Below, piece by piece: positions 15,320-23,471 of a stretch of DNA of 41,927 nt. The translations under genes were made by a program, and so were the position numbers. The notes below the pieces were generated by a model. That model was not told the origin of the DNA. It searched no databases and worked only from the letters and a program-made list of their open reading frames with translations. Within the stretch, counting starts at the first letter, position 1. Every line of letters begins with the position of its first letter. The stretch lies in assembly GCA_947253135.1 (NCBI GenBank), contig CAMXYS010000002.1, forward strand, positions 1-41,927. Reading direction: 5' to 3'. The stretch is from an uncultured Clostridia bacterium (GTDB lineage Bacteria > Bacillota > Clostridia > Saccharofermentanales > Fastidiosipilaceae).

Positions 15320-16032
15320 CTGCTCACCTCCCGGATGTATGCATCTTTAAATCCGGCTGCCTTGGCTTTACTCAAGCAGCGTTCAGCGTTGCCCCTGACC
15401 TCAAAAGCGCCGATCTGAACACGGTGAATGCCGTCTGTTCCAGTGGATATAAATGCATCTCCAAAGCCGGCAGACCTCGCCCGGACAAGCTGTCGATCAG
15501 CGTTTGCCTTAACTTCAAAAGCTCCGATTTGAACCCGATAAATCATACCCTTTGACGGCGTTCCACTTGCCTTAACCCCTCCACCAACAGCGAACGGCCA
15601 AGCATCAAAACAAAGCCCGTCCGGGTTAAACACGTCAACGTGCAAGTGCGGCCCGGTCGTGGCCGTTCCTGTATTGCCGGAATAGGCAACTAGATCACCT
15701 TTGTTGACCTTGCCAGAATGCTTTGCAAACCTAGACAGGTGATTAAATCCAACATTAGTGCCGTCCGCCATAGTGATGGTTAAGCGGTTGCCGCCCCTCT
15801 CATAGTGGGTAGTCCATACAGACCCGGCTACCGGAGCATAGACAGGCGTTCCTGTCGGCACGCCAAAGTCAATGCCCTTATGCCCTCTGTAAGGTGCAGA
15901 CCCTCCGCTGTCAATCAATGTCCCAGCATAAGGTGATTTCACCCCACCGACCGAAACGGTGGCCATATCCTGCATGGCTGTTATTCTTGCGTCTGCTCTC
16001 AGGCAGGGCGAATAAACTCTGATAAAATCCAT
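15316..16032 (-). CDS. Endolysin: M23 (LytM) endopeptidase with two SPOR-like repeats
   Basis: A 238-residue peptidoglycan hydrolase. The M23 zinc-peptidase core (about residues 35-150) has HKGIDFG (first His and Asp ligands), HLSRF, and the HxH motif in TGPHLHVDV. Two C-terminal SPOR-like repeats follow, starting YRVQIGAFEVKANADR and HRVQIGAFEVRGNAER, which should bind denuded glycan strands. No signal peptide is visible, so export depends on the holin. I start at ATG 16032; the frame to 16071 overlaps the small upstream gene. M23-SPOR is unusual among phage lysins, where amidases with SH3 or LysM repeats are more common. Confidence 0.9.
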   Translation of the reverse strand: MDFIRVYSPCLRADARITAMQDMATVSVGGVKSPYAGTLIDSGGSAPYRGHKGIDFGVPTGTPVYAPVAGSVWTTHYERGGNRLTITMADGTNVGFNHLSRFAKHSGKVNKGDLVAYSGNTGTATTGPHLHVDVFNPDGLCFDAWPFAVGGGVKASGTPSKGMIYRVQIGAFEVKANADRQLVRARSAGFGDAFISTGTDGIHRVQIGAFEVRGNAERCLSKAKAAGFKDAYIREVSR

Positions 16033-16039
16033 TTGCTCA

Positions 16040-16147
16040 TCACTTCCTTTTTTTCTTTTCTGCCCGATCAAGTTTTAACCAGCCGGCAACAAAAAGAACG
16101 ACACTCACAATGAACGCCGCTCCTAATAAAACTGCGATTATTTTCAT
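16040..16147 (-). CDS. 35-residue single-pass membrane peptide
   Basis: A short open frame starting at ATG 16147 behind AAAGGTGA and ending 7 bases before the endolysin start. The product has one hydrophobic helix (IIAVLLGAAFIVSVVLFVAG) and a strongly basic tail (DRAEKKKRK), i.e. a tail-inside single-pass peptide. It lies between tail and lysis genes in the same operon. It may be a small holin or lysis accessory. No family is recognised. Confidence 0.7.
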   Translation of the reverse strand: MKIIAVLLGAAFIVSVVLFVAGWLKLDRAEKKKRK

Positions 16148-16158
16148 TTTGTTCACCT

Positions 16159-16569
16159 TTATTTGTTGGTAACCCTCACTGTCCCTCCTGTCATGGTCAC
16201 ATGCCAGCAATCACCAGTATAAGAGTGCACAAACAATGTACCGATTTGAGCGTTCAATTTAAAACCAAAAAAAGCACCCATAGCACCATTGCTGTTATAG
16301 GTTCCAATAATCGGTTTTGTTCCGGTTGGCAGCGTTTTCATTAAATTTGTTAAGCCGACCGTTAATGATTCGCTCCCGCTACGTTGAGCAGTTATATTAT
16401 CGAGCGTGTATGGGACGCTGTTGTTCCAACTATTGAGCTTTGCTTGAACTTTGTTGTCTATGCTCCCTTCTGTATCCGTCACGGCTTTTTTCAAGTTATT
16501 AAAATTGCTTTCCAAGCGTTCTGCTGCATTGCTCATACCTTTTGTGATTTCGTAAAGCTGGATGTCCAT
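16159..16569 (-). CDS. Tail-end phage protein, probable baseplate/fibre accessory
   Basis: A 136-residue protein with a helical N-terminal third (MDIQLYEITKGMSNAAERLE) and a beta-rich C-terminal part containing AMGAFFGFKLNAQIGTLFVH and HVTMTGGTVRVTNK. It follows the receptor-binding candidate in the tail module, so a fibre-tip or chaperone role is likely. No family is recognised. AAGGGGG precedes its ATG. Confidence 0.65.
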   Translation of the reverse strand: MDIQLYEITKGMSNAAERLESNFNNLKKAVTDTEGSIDNKVQAKLNSWNNSVPYTLDNITAQRSGSESLTVGLTNLMKTLPTGTKPIIGTYNSNGAMGAFFGFKLNAQIGTLFVHSYTGDCWHVTMTGGTVRVTNK

Positions 16570-16580
16570 TTTTATCCCCC

Positions 16581-17573
16581 TTAAATACTTGTTTTAAAAT
16601 TGATGTCCGTTTTAAAATAAAAAATAAAGGCGTGAACGCCTTCTGTAACCTTGTATGTTTTGCTGTCAATTTGTTCTATTTTCGGATAAGTAAGCGCAAC
16701 ATTAAGCGGTGTTCTGATTTCTATGAATTGCCTTGACGGGTAAACCGCCTTAAACAAAATATCTTCCGGAGCAGTTCCATCAAACGGCACTCCCGGAGGC
16801 TGCTTGCCCAACTCGACCGTGCCAATGCCATAAGACCAATAAATGACATGGTCCAGCACTGGATAACCATCTTGTTCATGATTTACTGTTACAAGCAGAT
16901 TGTCAGGTGTTATTTCCTTTAATTGATTCGTAAGTTTCCCGGCCGCATCCACTCCCATCAGATTTTTCACACCTAAAAACCAGTTGTTAAAATCACTGTA
17001 GGCCCTGTCCGTAATGCCATCACTTTTCAGCTTGGATTCATCTGCAATCCGGTCAAGCATTGCCTTATATTGATTTTCCAAGCCTGAAACGCTTAGGCGC
17101 TCAAACGGTGTTGCGTATCCGCAAACCTCCCCATCTGCCCGCTTGTCTGTGATGTACTCCGCCAGAACAGATGAGGCGTTTCGGGGAATCTTGATCGTCG
17201 CCAACTGGATTTCATGAACCATGTCGCTTCGCTCAACGGCAGTGCTGTTTGCCTTTACGGCAGCATATATTTTTCTAGCACTTTTATCATGCCTTATGAC
17301 AATGCTGTCTGTTCTGCTTGAAGTTGTGGAGGCTACCGGGATTTGCAGCGCCACCTCGTCAGTTAATTGATACTGGTAACCTTGTAAAATTGCCGCTCCG
17401 GAAGACACGATAATTCGCATACCACCGCTGGGCGACACCTTTACTTTAAGCGCCTGCCCTATGGCAGCGCAAACACCATCTCTAAATATGTTCTTATAAA
17501 AGCCGGCAAAATCCTTATCGCTATATGTCCGATCGTGATTAACTGATCTGGACGGGAAAAACCATTCCGCCAT
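16581..17573 (-). CDS. Baseplate upper protein / receptor-binding protein candidate
   Basis: A 330-residue protein. The N-terminus (FFPSRSVNHDRTYSDKDFAG) and the following beta-rich 130 residues (GMRIIVSSGAAILQGYQYQL) resemble the N-terminal docking domain of siphophage baseplate proteins in Firmicutes. A coiled helical region (about 155-200) precedes a unique C-terminal beta domain, where host specificity usually sits. It is located directly after the Gp37-like tail protein, as expected for the receptor-binding end of the tail. Confidence 0.75.
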   Translation of the reverse strand: MAEWFFPSRSVNHDRTYSDKDFAGFYKNIFRDGVCAAIGQALKVKVSPSGGMRIIVSSGAAILQGYQYQLTDEVALQIPVASTTSSRTDSIVIRHDKSARKIYAAVKANSTAVERSDMVHEIQLATIKIPRNASSVLAEYITDKRADGEVCGYATPFERLSVSGLENQYKAMLDRIADESKLKSDGITDRAYSDFNNWFLGVKNLMGVDAAGKLTNQLKEITPDNLLVTVNHEQDGYPVLDHVIYWSYGIGTVELGKQPPGVPFDGTAPEDILFKAVYPSRQFIEIRTPLNVALTYPKIEQIDSKTYKVTEGVHAFIFYFKTDINFKTSI

Positions 17574-17575
17574 TT

Positions 17576-18622
17576 TTAACCTCCTATCTTATCTAGCAAG
17601 GTGGGCAACTCTTTTCCAAAAACCGGTTCGATATGCTCGCCATCGCTGTCGTATGTCTTTTGCAATGCCATTAGCCTGATCTTCTTAATGACTTTATGTT
17701 TAATGCTTCGTACTGTCACAAGGTCACCCAGCCGATAATCAAGGCCCAGTCTAAACAACTGATTGCTTACATTGATCTCGCCTTTTAGTGCAAAGACGGC
17801 CTGTGTATCTGAAAGCTTTTGACAACCTCTTTGTCTTAGCATTTGACGGTATTCAGATTCAGGGATAAGAACATCATCCTGTTTCCTTTGCAGGTCTCTT
17901 GCATCTACATAGAGTTCTCGTTTCTGTTCTCCTGGGGCAGATTGATCGACCACCTCCATAAGGCGCTCACTGCCTTCGCCTTCGCCAAATACATAAGCTA
18001 CATTTTTGACTCCACGAACTGACCTCTCAAACTCCTCTTGTTGGAAATTGTCATAGTTTGAAGAAAACTCAACTAGCTGCGACACATCTCTTCCTGCGCT
18101 AAATTGAAGTGTTGCGTTTGGAGTTTCTGCACTTTCGGCTTGCTCGTAGTAGCCAATATCATACGTCTCGCAAAGTTTCACTATGACCTTTAGAAGCTCA
18201 CCGTGAGAGTTTTGAAAGCGAACGAATTCTCCAGCCAATTGACTGTTCGTTTTTAATGACAAAAATGACAAGTTCCCATATCGCTTGACCAAATCTTCCA
18301 GGATCGCCCCAGCAGATTGCTGAGTCCGATAAGTCCCTTTTATGATTAAATCTTCGAGCTGTGCACTAAGCGACCGCCCTTTTATTGTTAGTTCTTGCTT
18401 TTGAGTAAACACGCTTTCAACTCGATAAAAAACGCCTTCTATTAGTAGCGCTGTATCTGGAAGTATCAGGTTTTTATAAGCACTTGTTTCAGGCAGAATC
18501 AAAGTCATCTCATCTGGCTTGTACCAGTTTTCTAAAATGCGCAAACTGGTCCAGCTGTCAATCAGCCCGGCTGCACGGTAACTATTAATCCCAGGCAGTT
18601 TTACATAGACATCAATTACCAT
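17576..18622 (-). CDS. Siphovirus Gp37-like tail protein (baseplate hub)
   Basis: A 348-residue protein matching the ReqiPepy6 Gp37-like family (Sipho_Gp37): N-terminal SWTSLRILENWYKPDEMTLI, then TIKGRSLSAQLEDLIIKGTY, and a C-terminal beta region with GLDYRLGDLVTV. These proteins form the tail hub below the distal tail protein, analogous to Tal. The gene order (tape measure, Dit, Gp37, receptor-binding protein) supports this. Intergenic gaps are 2 bases on both sides. Confidence 0.88.
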   Translation of the reverse strand: MVIDVYVKLPGINSYRAAGLIDSWTSLRILENWYKPDEMTLILPETSAYKNLILPDTALLIEGVFYRVESVFTQKQELTIKGRSLSAQLEDLIIKGTYRTQQSAGAILEDLVKRYGNLSFLSLKTNSQLAGEFVRFQNSHGELLKVIVKLCETYDIGYYEQAESAETPNATLQFSAGRDVSQLVEFSSNYDNFQQEEFERSVRGVKNVAYVFGEGEGSERLMEVVDQSAPGEQKRELYVDARDLQRKQDDVLIPESEYRQMLRQRGCQKLSDTQAVFALKGEINVSNQLFRLGLDYRLGDLVTVRSIKHKVIKKIRLMALQKTYDSDGEHIEPVFGKELPTLLDKIGG

Positions 18623-18624
18623 TT

Positions 18625-19503
18625 CTACACCCCAATCACAAGCGGTCTAAACTGCATGTTGACCAGGATATTCTCAACCCCAGACTTTGCTTGTACTTGT
18701 AGATAATTTTCCCCCTGTTTCAAAACAATAAAACGGCTATCCATTAACCGTTCATGCATGGCATTAAGCTTGTTATTGTTTTTGATTCGATAAGCGTATT
18801 TTTGACCGGCTACTGTTGATAGTTCAAAGCCATCTGCAACAGTGTACGTGCCATTAAAGCCAAAGAAGCTTTGGTCCAATACGTTGTAAATCTTAGGGTT
18901 GATTACCTCGCCTAAGAAGTTCATGTAAAAGACACACCCTACATCCACATCACCATCGTTTCTGATTTGCACGATCTCCCCGCTTTTCATGGTCGCAAAC
19001 TCAAAGCTATCTGTAATGTCCAGCGGGAACTCAAACAGACTCTCTGATTTAGATAGCGGGATTAATGCATTATAAAAGCTTTCGTCTCTCCAGTATGGGT
19101 CTAAGGCTTTCAGATTAATTAAAAATGGCACATGATCTGGTCGCTGATCCGGCTCTCGGAAAGCCGGTGCATGCTCAATTTCAACATCAATGCTATACGC
19201 CTTTCCCCTTTCTCGATAAATGATTGTCCCTGCAACATCTCTTGAAAATAAAGTGACTAGCTTACGTCTAAAAAGAAGCCTGTCGTCCTCCGTTTCAGCA
19301 ACAATCACTCCTTCTATGCTTAAGTCTCTTACACCATATCGTTCACCCGTTTTAATGGCCCCCTCAATGCCATATTGAGTTGCGGTCTTTATCTCGTTTT
19401 GCACGGCCTCCAGACCATCTACATTAGTTAATATAAAAGGCGGCTCCTTGCCAAAGGTGACCGCCTCTTTTTTCGTGTTGACATATTCAATCGTCCCAGC
19501 CAT
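18625..19503 (-). CDS. Distal tail protein (Dit, Sipho_tail family)
   Basis: A 292-residue protein with the Dit N-terminal half: ESV-type strand region followed by GERYGVRDLSIEGVI and FRRKLVTLFSRDVAGTIIYR, typical of Sipho_tail/Dit hexamer-forming domains. A C-terminal galectin-like beta domain follows (QIRNDGDVDVGCVFYMNF). It caps the tail tube and anchors the baseplate. It directly follows the tape measure gene. Confidence 0.88.
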   Translation of the reverse strand: MAGTIEYVNTKKEAVTFGKEPPFILTNVDGLEAVQNEIKTATQYGIEGAIKTGERYGVRDLSIEGVIVAETEDDRLLFRRKLVTLFSRDVAGTIIYRERGKAYSIDVEIEHAPAFREPDQRPDHVPFLINLKALDPYWRDESFYNALIPLSKSESLFEFPLDITDSFEFATMKSGEIVQIRNDGDVDVGCVFYMNFLGEVINPKIYNVLDQSFFGFNGTYTVADGFELSTVAGQKYAYRIKNNNKLNAMHERLMDSRFIVLKQGENYLQVQAKSGVENILVNMQFRPLVIGV

Positions 19504-19505
19504 TT

Positions 19506-21650
19506 TTATACTCCTAGTGCTAACTGTTGCAAGCTAATCTTTGTCTGTCTGGCAATCTCTCTTTCAGTGAGCGGCTCAGGGGATTGATTGTAGTTATTAA
19601 CCACAATTGAACGTCCTGCAGATGAGTCCAATGGCAGGCTTCTATTTGAGCCGTTCCAGCCAAAGTTAGCAGTCGCATCAAATCTACTTGTGAATTCCCC
19701 GCTAGCTGCGTCTTCTAAAAGCCCCATGGCCTTGCTGACCGGCTTCACATTGTCCTCAATGCCTCCGGCTAATCCCTCACTGATCATCTCGCCAATCCAG
19801 GCCATTTTTCTTGAGGGAGAATGAATCCCGAAAAAGCCCTTAATGCCATCCCAAATGCCACTAATCCAACCGGTGATCTTGTCCCATAACCAGGCTGCTG
19901 CGCCTTTAATGCCGTCCCAAAGGCCTCTTACGAGGTTTGCACCGACTTCAACGATTCGAGAAATGCCATCTTTCAAGGCACCAACAATACCCGTTATAAT
20001 CTCAGGCATTGCTTTTACAATCTCAGAAATAATCAATGGAAGGTTTTTAATCAAGGCAATTAACAGATCAACACCGGCTTGAATGATTTTCCCAATGTTG
20101 CTCAAAAGCCCATTTACAATACCGGATATGATCTGTGGCAGGGCCCCTACAATGGTCGAGATAATCAGCGGTAAATTCTGAATCAAGGCAATTAACAGAT
20201 CAACACCAGCTTGAATAAGTAGCGGAATAGCCTGTATGATTGCGGCTATAATCGAATTAATAATTTGAGGAAGAGCCGCAACAATGGTTGCTATAATCTC
20301 CGGCAACGCTTGTATCAAAGCCACGAATAACTCAATTCCGGCCTGAATGAGCAGCGGCAAGGCCTCCAGCAAACCGTCAAGTATAGTCTGTATGATTTGG
20401 GGCAATGCTTCAATAATAACCGGCAAAGCCTGTATGAGCCCTTGTACGAGTGCGTTTAATAGTTGAATACCGGCCTCTATGATCAAAGGAAGGTTCTCAA
20501 CAATGCTAGTTACAACCGCTTGTATGATTCCTGGAAGTGCCTCAATCAAGAACGGCAAGGCCTCTGACAGTCCCTGAACAATCCCGGTTAAAAGCTGAGA
20601 GCCGGCCCCAATTAAAGCAGGCAGGTTAGAAACAATTACCTGAACCATATCTGATATGACTTTAGTTAATTGAGGTATCATGGTTGGCATGGCATTGGCA
20701 AAGCCTTGAATAATGACAATCAATGAGTTCATGCCAGCTTCAATCAATTGTGGCCCAGCGGTGGTCAGGGCTTGAACAATAGCTGTTGGAGCTTCTTTTG
20801 CTATGTTTTCTAGCATGGGCAAAGCGTTCTTTGCAAAGGTAACTGCTGAGTCAGCTAATCCTTGAATAGCCGATCCGATATTTCCTCCGCCTGACGTAAT
20901 GCTTCCTAACAAGTTCTGATAAGAAGCCTTCATAGAAGCAAAGGACCCCGAAAAAGTTTCATTTGCCTCTTTTGCAGTCGTCCCGGTAATGCCCAGTTCG
21001 CCTTGGATTACGTTAATTGCACTGTAGACATCAGCTAGGTTGTTGATATCGTATTTAACGCCTGTCAGCTTCGTTGCGTCAGCCAAGAGTCGCTTCATCT
21101 CTGATTGCGTACCGCCATAGCCTAGCTTTAAGTTGTCAAGCATCGTATAGTTTTGCTTTGCAAATCCCTGATAGGCGTTTTGAATGTCCTGCATGGAGGT
21201 GCCCATCTTATTTGCGTTATCTGCCATGTCAATCATGGCCATATTAGCCACGTCCCCAGCTTTAGCGGTATCACCACCAACGGAACGAATCAGGCCGGCA
21301 GAAAAGCTTGTAACTTGCTCCATGTACTGGTTAGCAGATAGACCAGCCGTTTTATAGGCCTCATTTGCAAACTGCTTCATCTTGTCGGCTGACCCTTTAT
21401 AAAGGGTCTCAATGCCACCCAGGGACTGCTCCAGATCAGCACCTTCACTTATGGACTGTTTTATGGCCTGGCCTATACCAGAAGCAATGACGAGGTCTTT
21501 TAGGCGGCTAACGAGGCTTTTCCCCGTTTTTTCACCGGCTTGGTTCCCCGCTTCTTCCGCCTCCGGCATAATGCCTTTACTGATTGCTCCGGAAATTCCT
21601 TTTGCCGACGGAATGACTTGCACATAGGCCTTGCCCAGCTCAATCGCCAC
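19506..21650 (-). CDS. Tail tape measure protein
   Basis: A 714-residue protein that sets tail length and is threaded through the tail tube. The N-terminal part has the family-typical SLGGIETLYKGSADKMKQFA and VANMAMIDMADNANKMGTSM segments. Then comes a very hydrophobic repeat region (see the repeat at 19812-20735), and a C-terminal domain with WDGIKGFFGIHSPSRKMAWI, typical of TMP ends. I choose GTG 21650 (AGGGGG 9 bases upstream) over GTG 21656, which is only 3 bases from that site. It overlaps the chaperone gene by 11 bases. By the usual 0.15 nm per residue, the tail would be near 105 nm. Confidence 0.93.
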   Translation of the reverse strand: MAIELGKAYVQVIPSAKGISGAISKGIMPEAEEAGNQAGEKTGKSLVSRLKDLVIASGIGQAIKQSISEGADLEQSLGGIETLYKGSADKMKQFANEAYKTAGLSANQYMEQVTSFSAGLIRSVGGDTAKAGDVANMAMIDMADNANKMGTSMQDIQNAYQGFAKQNYTMLDNLKLGYGGTQSEMKRLLADATKLTGVKYDINNLADVYSAINVIQGELGITGTTAKEANETFSGSFASMKASYQNLLGSITSGGGNIGSAIQGLADSAVTFAKNALPMLENIAKEAPTAIVQALTTAGPQLIEAGMNSLIVIIQGFANAMPTMIPQLTKVISDMVQVIVSNLPALIGAGSQLLTGIVQGLSEALPFLIEALPGIIQAVVTSIVENLPLIIEAGIQLLNALVQGLIQALPVIIEALPQIIQTILDGLLEALPLLIQAGIELFVALIQALPEIIATIVAALPQIINSIIAAIIQAIPLLIQAGVDLLIALIQNLPLIISTIVGALPQIISGIVNGLLSNIGKIIQAGVDLLIALIKNLPLIISEIVKAMPEIITGIVGALKDGISRIVEVGANLVRGLWDGIKGAAAWLWDKITGWISGIWDGIKGFFGIHSPSRKMAWIGEMISEGLAGGIEDNVKPVSKAMGLLEDAASGEFTSRFDATANFGWNGSNRSLPLDSSAGRSIVVNNYNQSPEPLTEREIARQTKISLQQLALGV
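19812..20735 (-). repeat. Seven 44-residue (132-bp) repeats in the tape measure
   Basis: Counting from GTG 21656, residues 308-615 form seven consecutive units of 44 residues, each built of four 11-residue blocks with the pattern LPxIIxxIVxG. Units start GMNSLIVIIQ, GSQLLTGIVQ, GIQLLNALVQ, GIELFVALIQ, GVDLLIALIQ and similar. At DNA level the period is 132 bp, and some segments are identical between units (for example 24 bases at 20052 and 20184), which points to recent duplication. Confidence 0.85.
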
Positions 21651-22041
21651 TATCACTCACCCCCTCTCTCATGGCTTCAACGAGGCTCTTTCTCTTGGCC
21701 TCAAACTCGTCTGCAGTCATGAATTGTTCTGACTTTTTCGTCTGTTTAGTCCTGTCATCAAATAAAGACTTTGGTCGATTTTTACCCTTCTCAGCGTCTT
21801 TTGTCCGGCTCCATGCTATAAAATTCACAGCATCGAAGATGAGAGCCTGTAGAACACGGTCCGGGATGTTCAGGACCCTATCATTTCCTATCCTCACCCG
21901 TGCTGTATCCCTAAGCCCTGCCGCTAACGTAGCTACCGTTAGTAGCGGCAAGGCCCGGTAATCATAAACACCATAGGTTTCTGCCAAATCACAAATTAGG
22001 TCGTCTTCTTTGTTTTTGATGAGCCAGGCGAGGTGGGCGAG
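21640..22041 (-). CDS. Tail assembly chaperone, GT extension (DUF5361), made by -1 frameshift
   Basis: This frame has no good start of its own: the first candidate, TTG 21987, lacks a ribosome site. Coding similarity extends upstream of it, through LAHLAWLIKNKEDDLICDLA and ETYGVYDYRALP, to the slippery heptamer in the preceding gene. The DUF5361 domain is the T part of siphophage G/GT tail chaperones. Frameshifted product: 85 residues of G plus 133 of this frame, 218 in total. GT binds tail tube and tape measure during assembly. The end overlaps the tape measure start by 11 bases. Confidence 0.85.
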   Translation of the reverse strand, partial: LAHLAWLIKNKEDDLICDLAETYGVYDYRALPLLTVATLAAGLRDTARVRIGNDRVLNIPDRVLQALIFDAVNFIAWSRTKDAEKGKNRPKSLFDDRTKQTKKSEQFMTADEFEAKRKSLVEAMREGVSDSGD

Positions 22042-22295
22042 TTTTTTAGGTCTTTACCCCTAAAAATATCTTCCAGCTCAACTGAAAGAAGGTCCACGGG
22101 GACGATCCCATCATCCTTTCGCACATGGTCCAGCAAGGCTTTCTTTTGCTTGTCGCCAAATAGCTTAGTAATGACCTTTGGTAAATAGAGTGGATTGTCT
22201 TCCAAGTCTGACAGCTGCTCCAATAGCTCAAAGTCGTTTAGTGCTTCATCCTGAATTTCATAGGCAAATCCTGACCTTGTTGTGCCCTTAATCAT
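21996..22295 (-). CDS. Tail assembly chaperone, G protein
   Basis: A 99-residue zero-frame product (MIKGTTRSGFAYEIQDEALN at the start), acidic and helical, in the G position between tail tube and tape measure. GGAGACAG precedes its ATG. The last 14 residues (SPTSPGSSKTKKTT) lie after the slippery site and are low in complexity, as expected for a short zero-frame tail read only by ribosomes that do not shift. Confidence 0.85.
   Translation of the reverse strand: MIKGTTRSGFAYEIQDEALNDFELLEQLSDLEDNPLYLPKVITKLFGDKQKKALLDHVRKDDGIVPVDLLSVELEDIFRGKDLKNSPTSPGSSKTKKTT
22041..22047 (-). promoter_or_regulatory. Programmed -1 ribosomal frameshift site, A AAA AAC
   Basis: On the minus strand the heptamer A AAA AAC is in exact X XXY YYZ register with the G frame (CTA AAA AAC). 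An AGGGG Shine-Dalgarno-like element lies about 10 bases upstream, as in dnaX. The -1 frame is open from here into DUF5361. Confidence 0.88.
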
Positions 22296-22306
22296 TTACT
22301 GTCTCC

Positions 22307-22888
22307 TTATGCCTGTTTCTGGATGTACTCATAGTGGCTATTGCCTTTTTCGTCCGGTACAGCCTGAACCGTTGTTTCATACCCCACGGGCTCGCCATCC
22401 TTATACCCAACCTCGCCGATCTCTTTGACAGTTCCGTTTGGGATGACAATACGCTTTAAAACGTTTCCTTTCATAATCATGTCAATGACAAGGCTATGCG
22501 GCTTAAGTGGTGTAGCATTGGCTGATACGGTGATGCCGTTAGTCAAATCACCGGTTACATTTTCTGCACCGTACACCTCCCGCAAGACCTCCGTATTTAA
22601 AGCCTCAATTAAACTAAAGCCAAAAGTATCTTCTTTAGCCGTCTGCAAGACCAAAACGACATCACCACCCCAGGATTTAGTTGCTTCTGCTTCCGGTGAA
22701 TTCGTGTTGGTCACTCCATCTTCTGAAATATAACCAAGGTTCTTGAAAGCCGGATCCAAGGCCTCTGTCGCATTTTTAGGGAGCGCCGTACCTATGGGGG
22801 CTGAAAAAATTGCACCACCTACTTTAGGCTTCCCAAAAGTAACATTGTCAGCATTTGCGAATGTTTTTGTTTCCGTTGTTCCACTCAT
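22307..22888 (-). CDS. Major tail tube protein
   Basis: A 193-residue protein of the phi13/TP901-like major tail type: N-terminal NVTFGKPKVGGAIFSAPIGT, then AFKNLGYISEDGVTNTNSPE, ending with a beta-rich YETTVQAVPDEKGNSHYEY. These subunits stack as hexamer rings into the flexible tail tube. It sits between the tail terminator and the chaperones. AAGGAG precedes the start. Confidence 0.9.
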   Translation of the reverse strand: MSGTTETKTFANADNVTFGKPKVGGAIFSAPIGTALPKNATEALDPAFKNLGYISEDGVTNTNSPEAEATKSWGGDVVLVLQTAKEDTFGFSLIEALNTEVLREVYGAENVTGDLTNGITVSANATPLKPHSLVIDMIMKGNVLKRIVIPNGTVKEIGEVGYKDGEPVGYETTVQAVPDEKGNSHYEYIQKQA

Positions 22889-22900
22889 TTTTTTTACTCC

Positions 22901-23236
22901 TTAATAGTGCGCAATCTCATAGACTGCCTGATATCGGTATTCTTTTCTTCTTAATAGTGGGAAATAATAATTTGAATTGAGCTTAACTCGGCCTATTTCA
23001 GGATGAGAACCAAGAGAAAACATAATTTCCTGAACTGCTTTATTCACCTGGACAGCCTCTGACATGGACACGCCATAAGATTGAGCCGTTATAAGTGAAT
23101 GCGAGATAAAATTCTCAATGCTCCCACCCGTTTTTTGAATTAGAACAAAAGGCGGCTTCATACCTTCTGTCCGCTCAAAATACACCGGATATTTGCAATG
23201 CTCCTTAAAGAAGTCCTGCAAAATTAATTCAATCAT
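22901..23236 (-). CDS. Tail terminator / tail completion protein
   Basis: A 111-residue protein (MIELILQDFFKEHCKYPVYF; VLIQKTGGSIENFISHSLIT) with the size, secondary structure and position (just before the tail tube gene) of siphophage tail terminators, which cap the tube where it joins the head. Family membership is inferred mainly from position and the MSEAVQVNKAVQEIM helix. Confidence 0.72.
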   Translation of the reverse strand: MIELILQDFFKEHCKYPVYFERTEGMKPPFVLIQKTGGSIENFISHSLITAQSYGVSMSEAVQVNKAVQEIMFSLGSHPEIGRVKLNSNYYFPLLRRKEYRYQAVYEIAHY

Positions 23237-23237
23237 C

Positions 23238-23471
23238 TTACCCCCTCAAGTTCTTTAACAAGGTGTTATTCTCGCTGTTATCCTTAATTGCTTCTCGACT
23301 GCTTGCCGAAATAGACACATTGGCTCTTCGTTGACCAACATAGGGGCTGACCTCATAGCCGTCTCCACAGCGAGCCGCTATGGCATCGCCAATTTGGTTC
23401 AAGCCGCCCCTCATCTCTTCGCCTTTCAAAAGCTGACTAACACCTTGACTGTTCAATTTAAATTTATTCAT
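23238..23471 (-). CDS. HK97 gp10-like neck protein (short)
   Basis: A 77-residue protein in the slot for the gp10-like head-tail component: KLNSQGVSQLLKGEEMRGGL, then GDAIAARCGDGYEVSPYVGQ and RRANVSISASS. The pattern of a helix followed by a YEV strand and an RANVSI strand is typical. It starts at ATG 23471, with AAAGG upstream and an 8-base overlap with the previous gene. It is shorter than usual gp10 proteins. Confidence 0.72.
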   Translation of the reverse strand: MNKFKLNSQGVSQLLKGEEMRGGLNQIGDAIAARCGDGYEVSPYVGQRRANVSISASSREAIKDNSENNTLLKNLRG

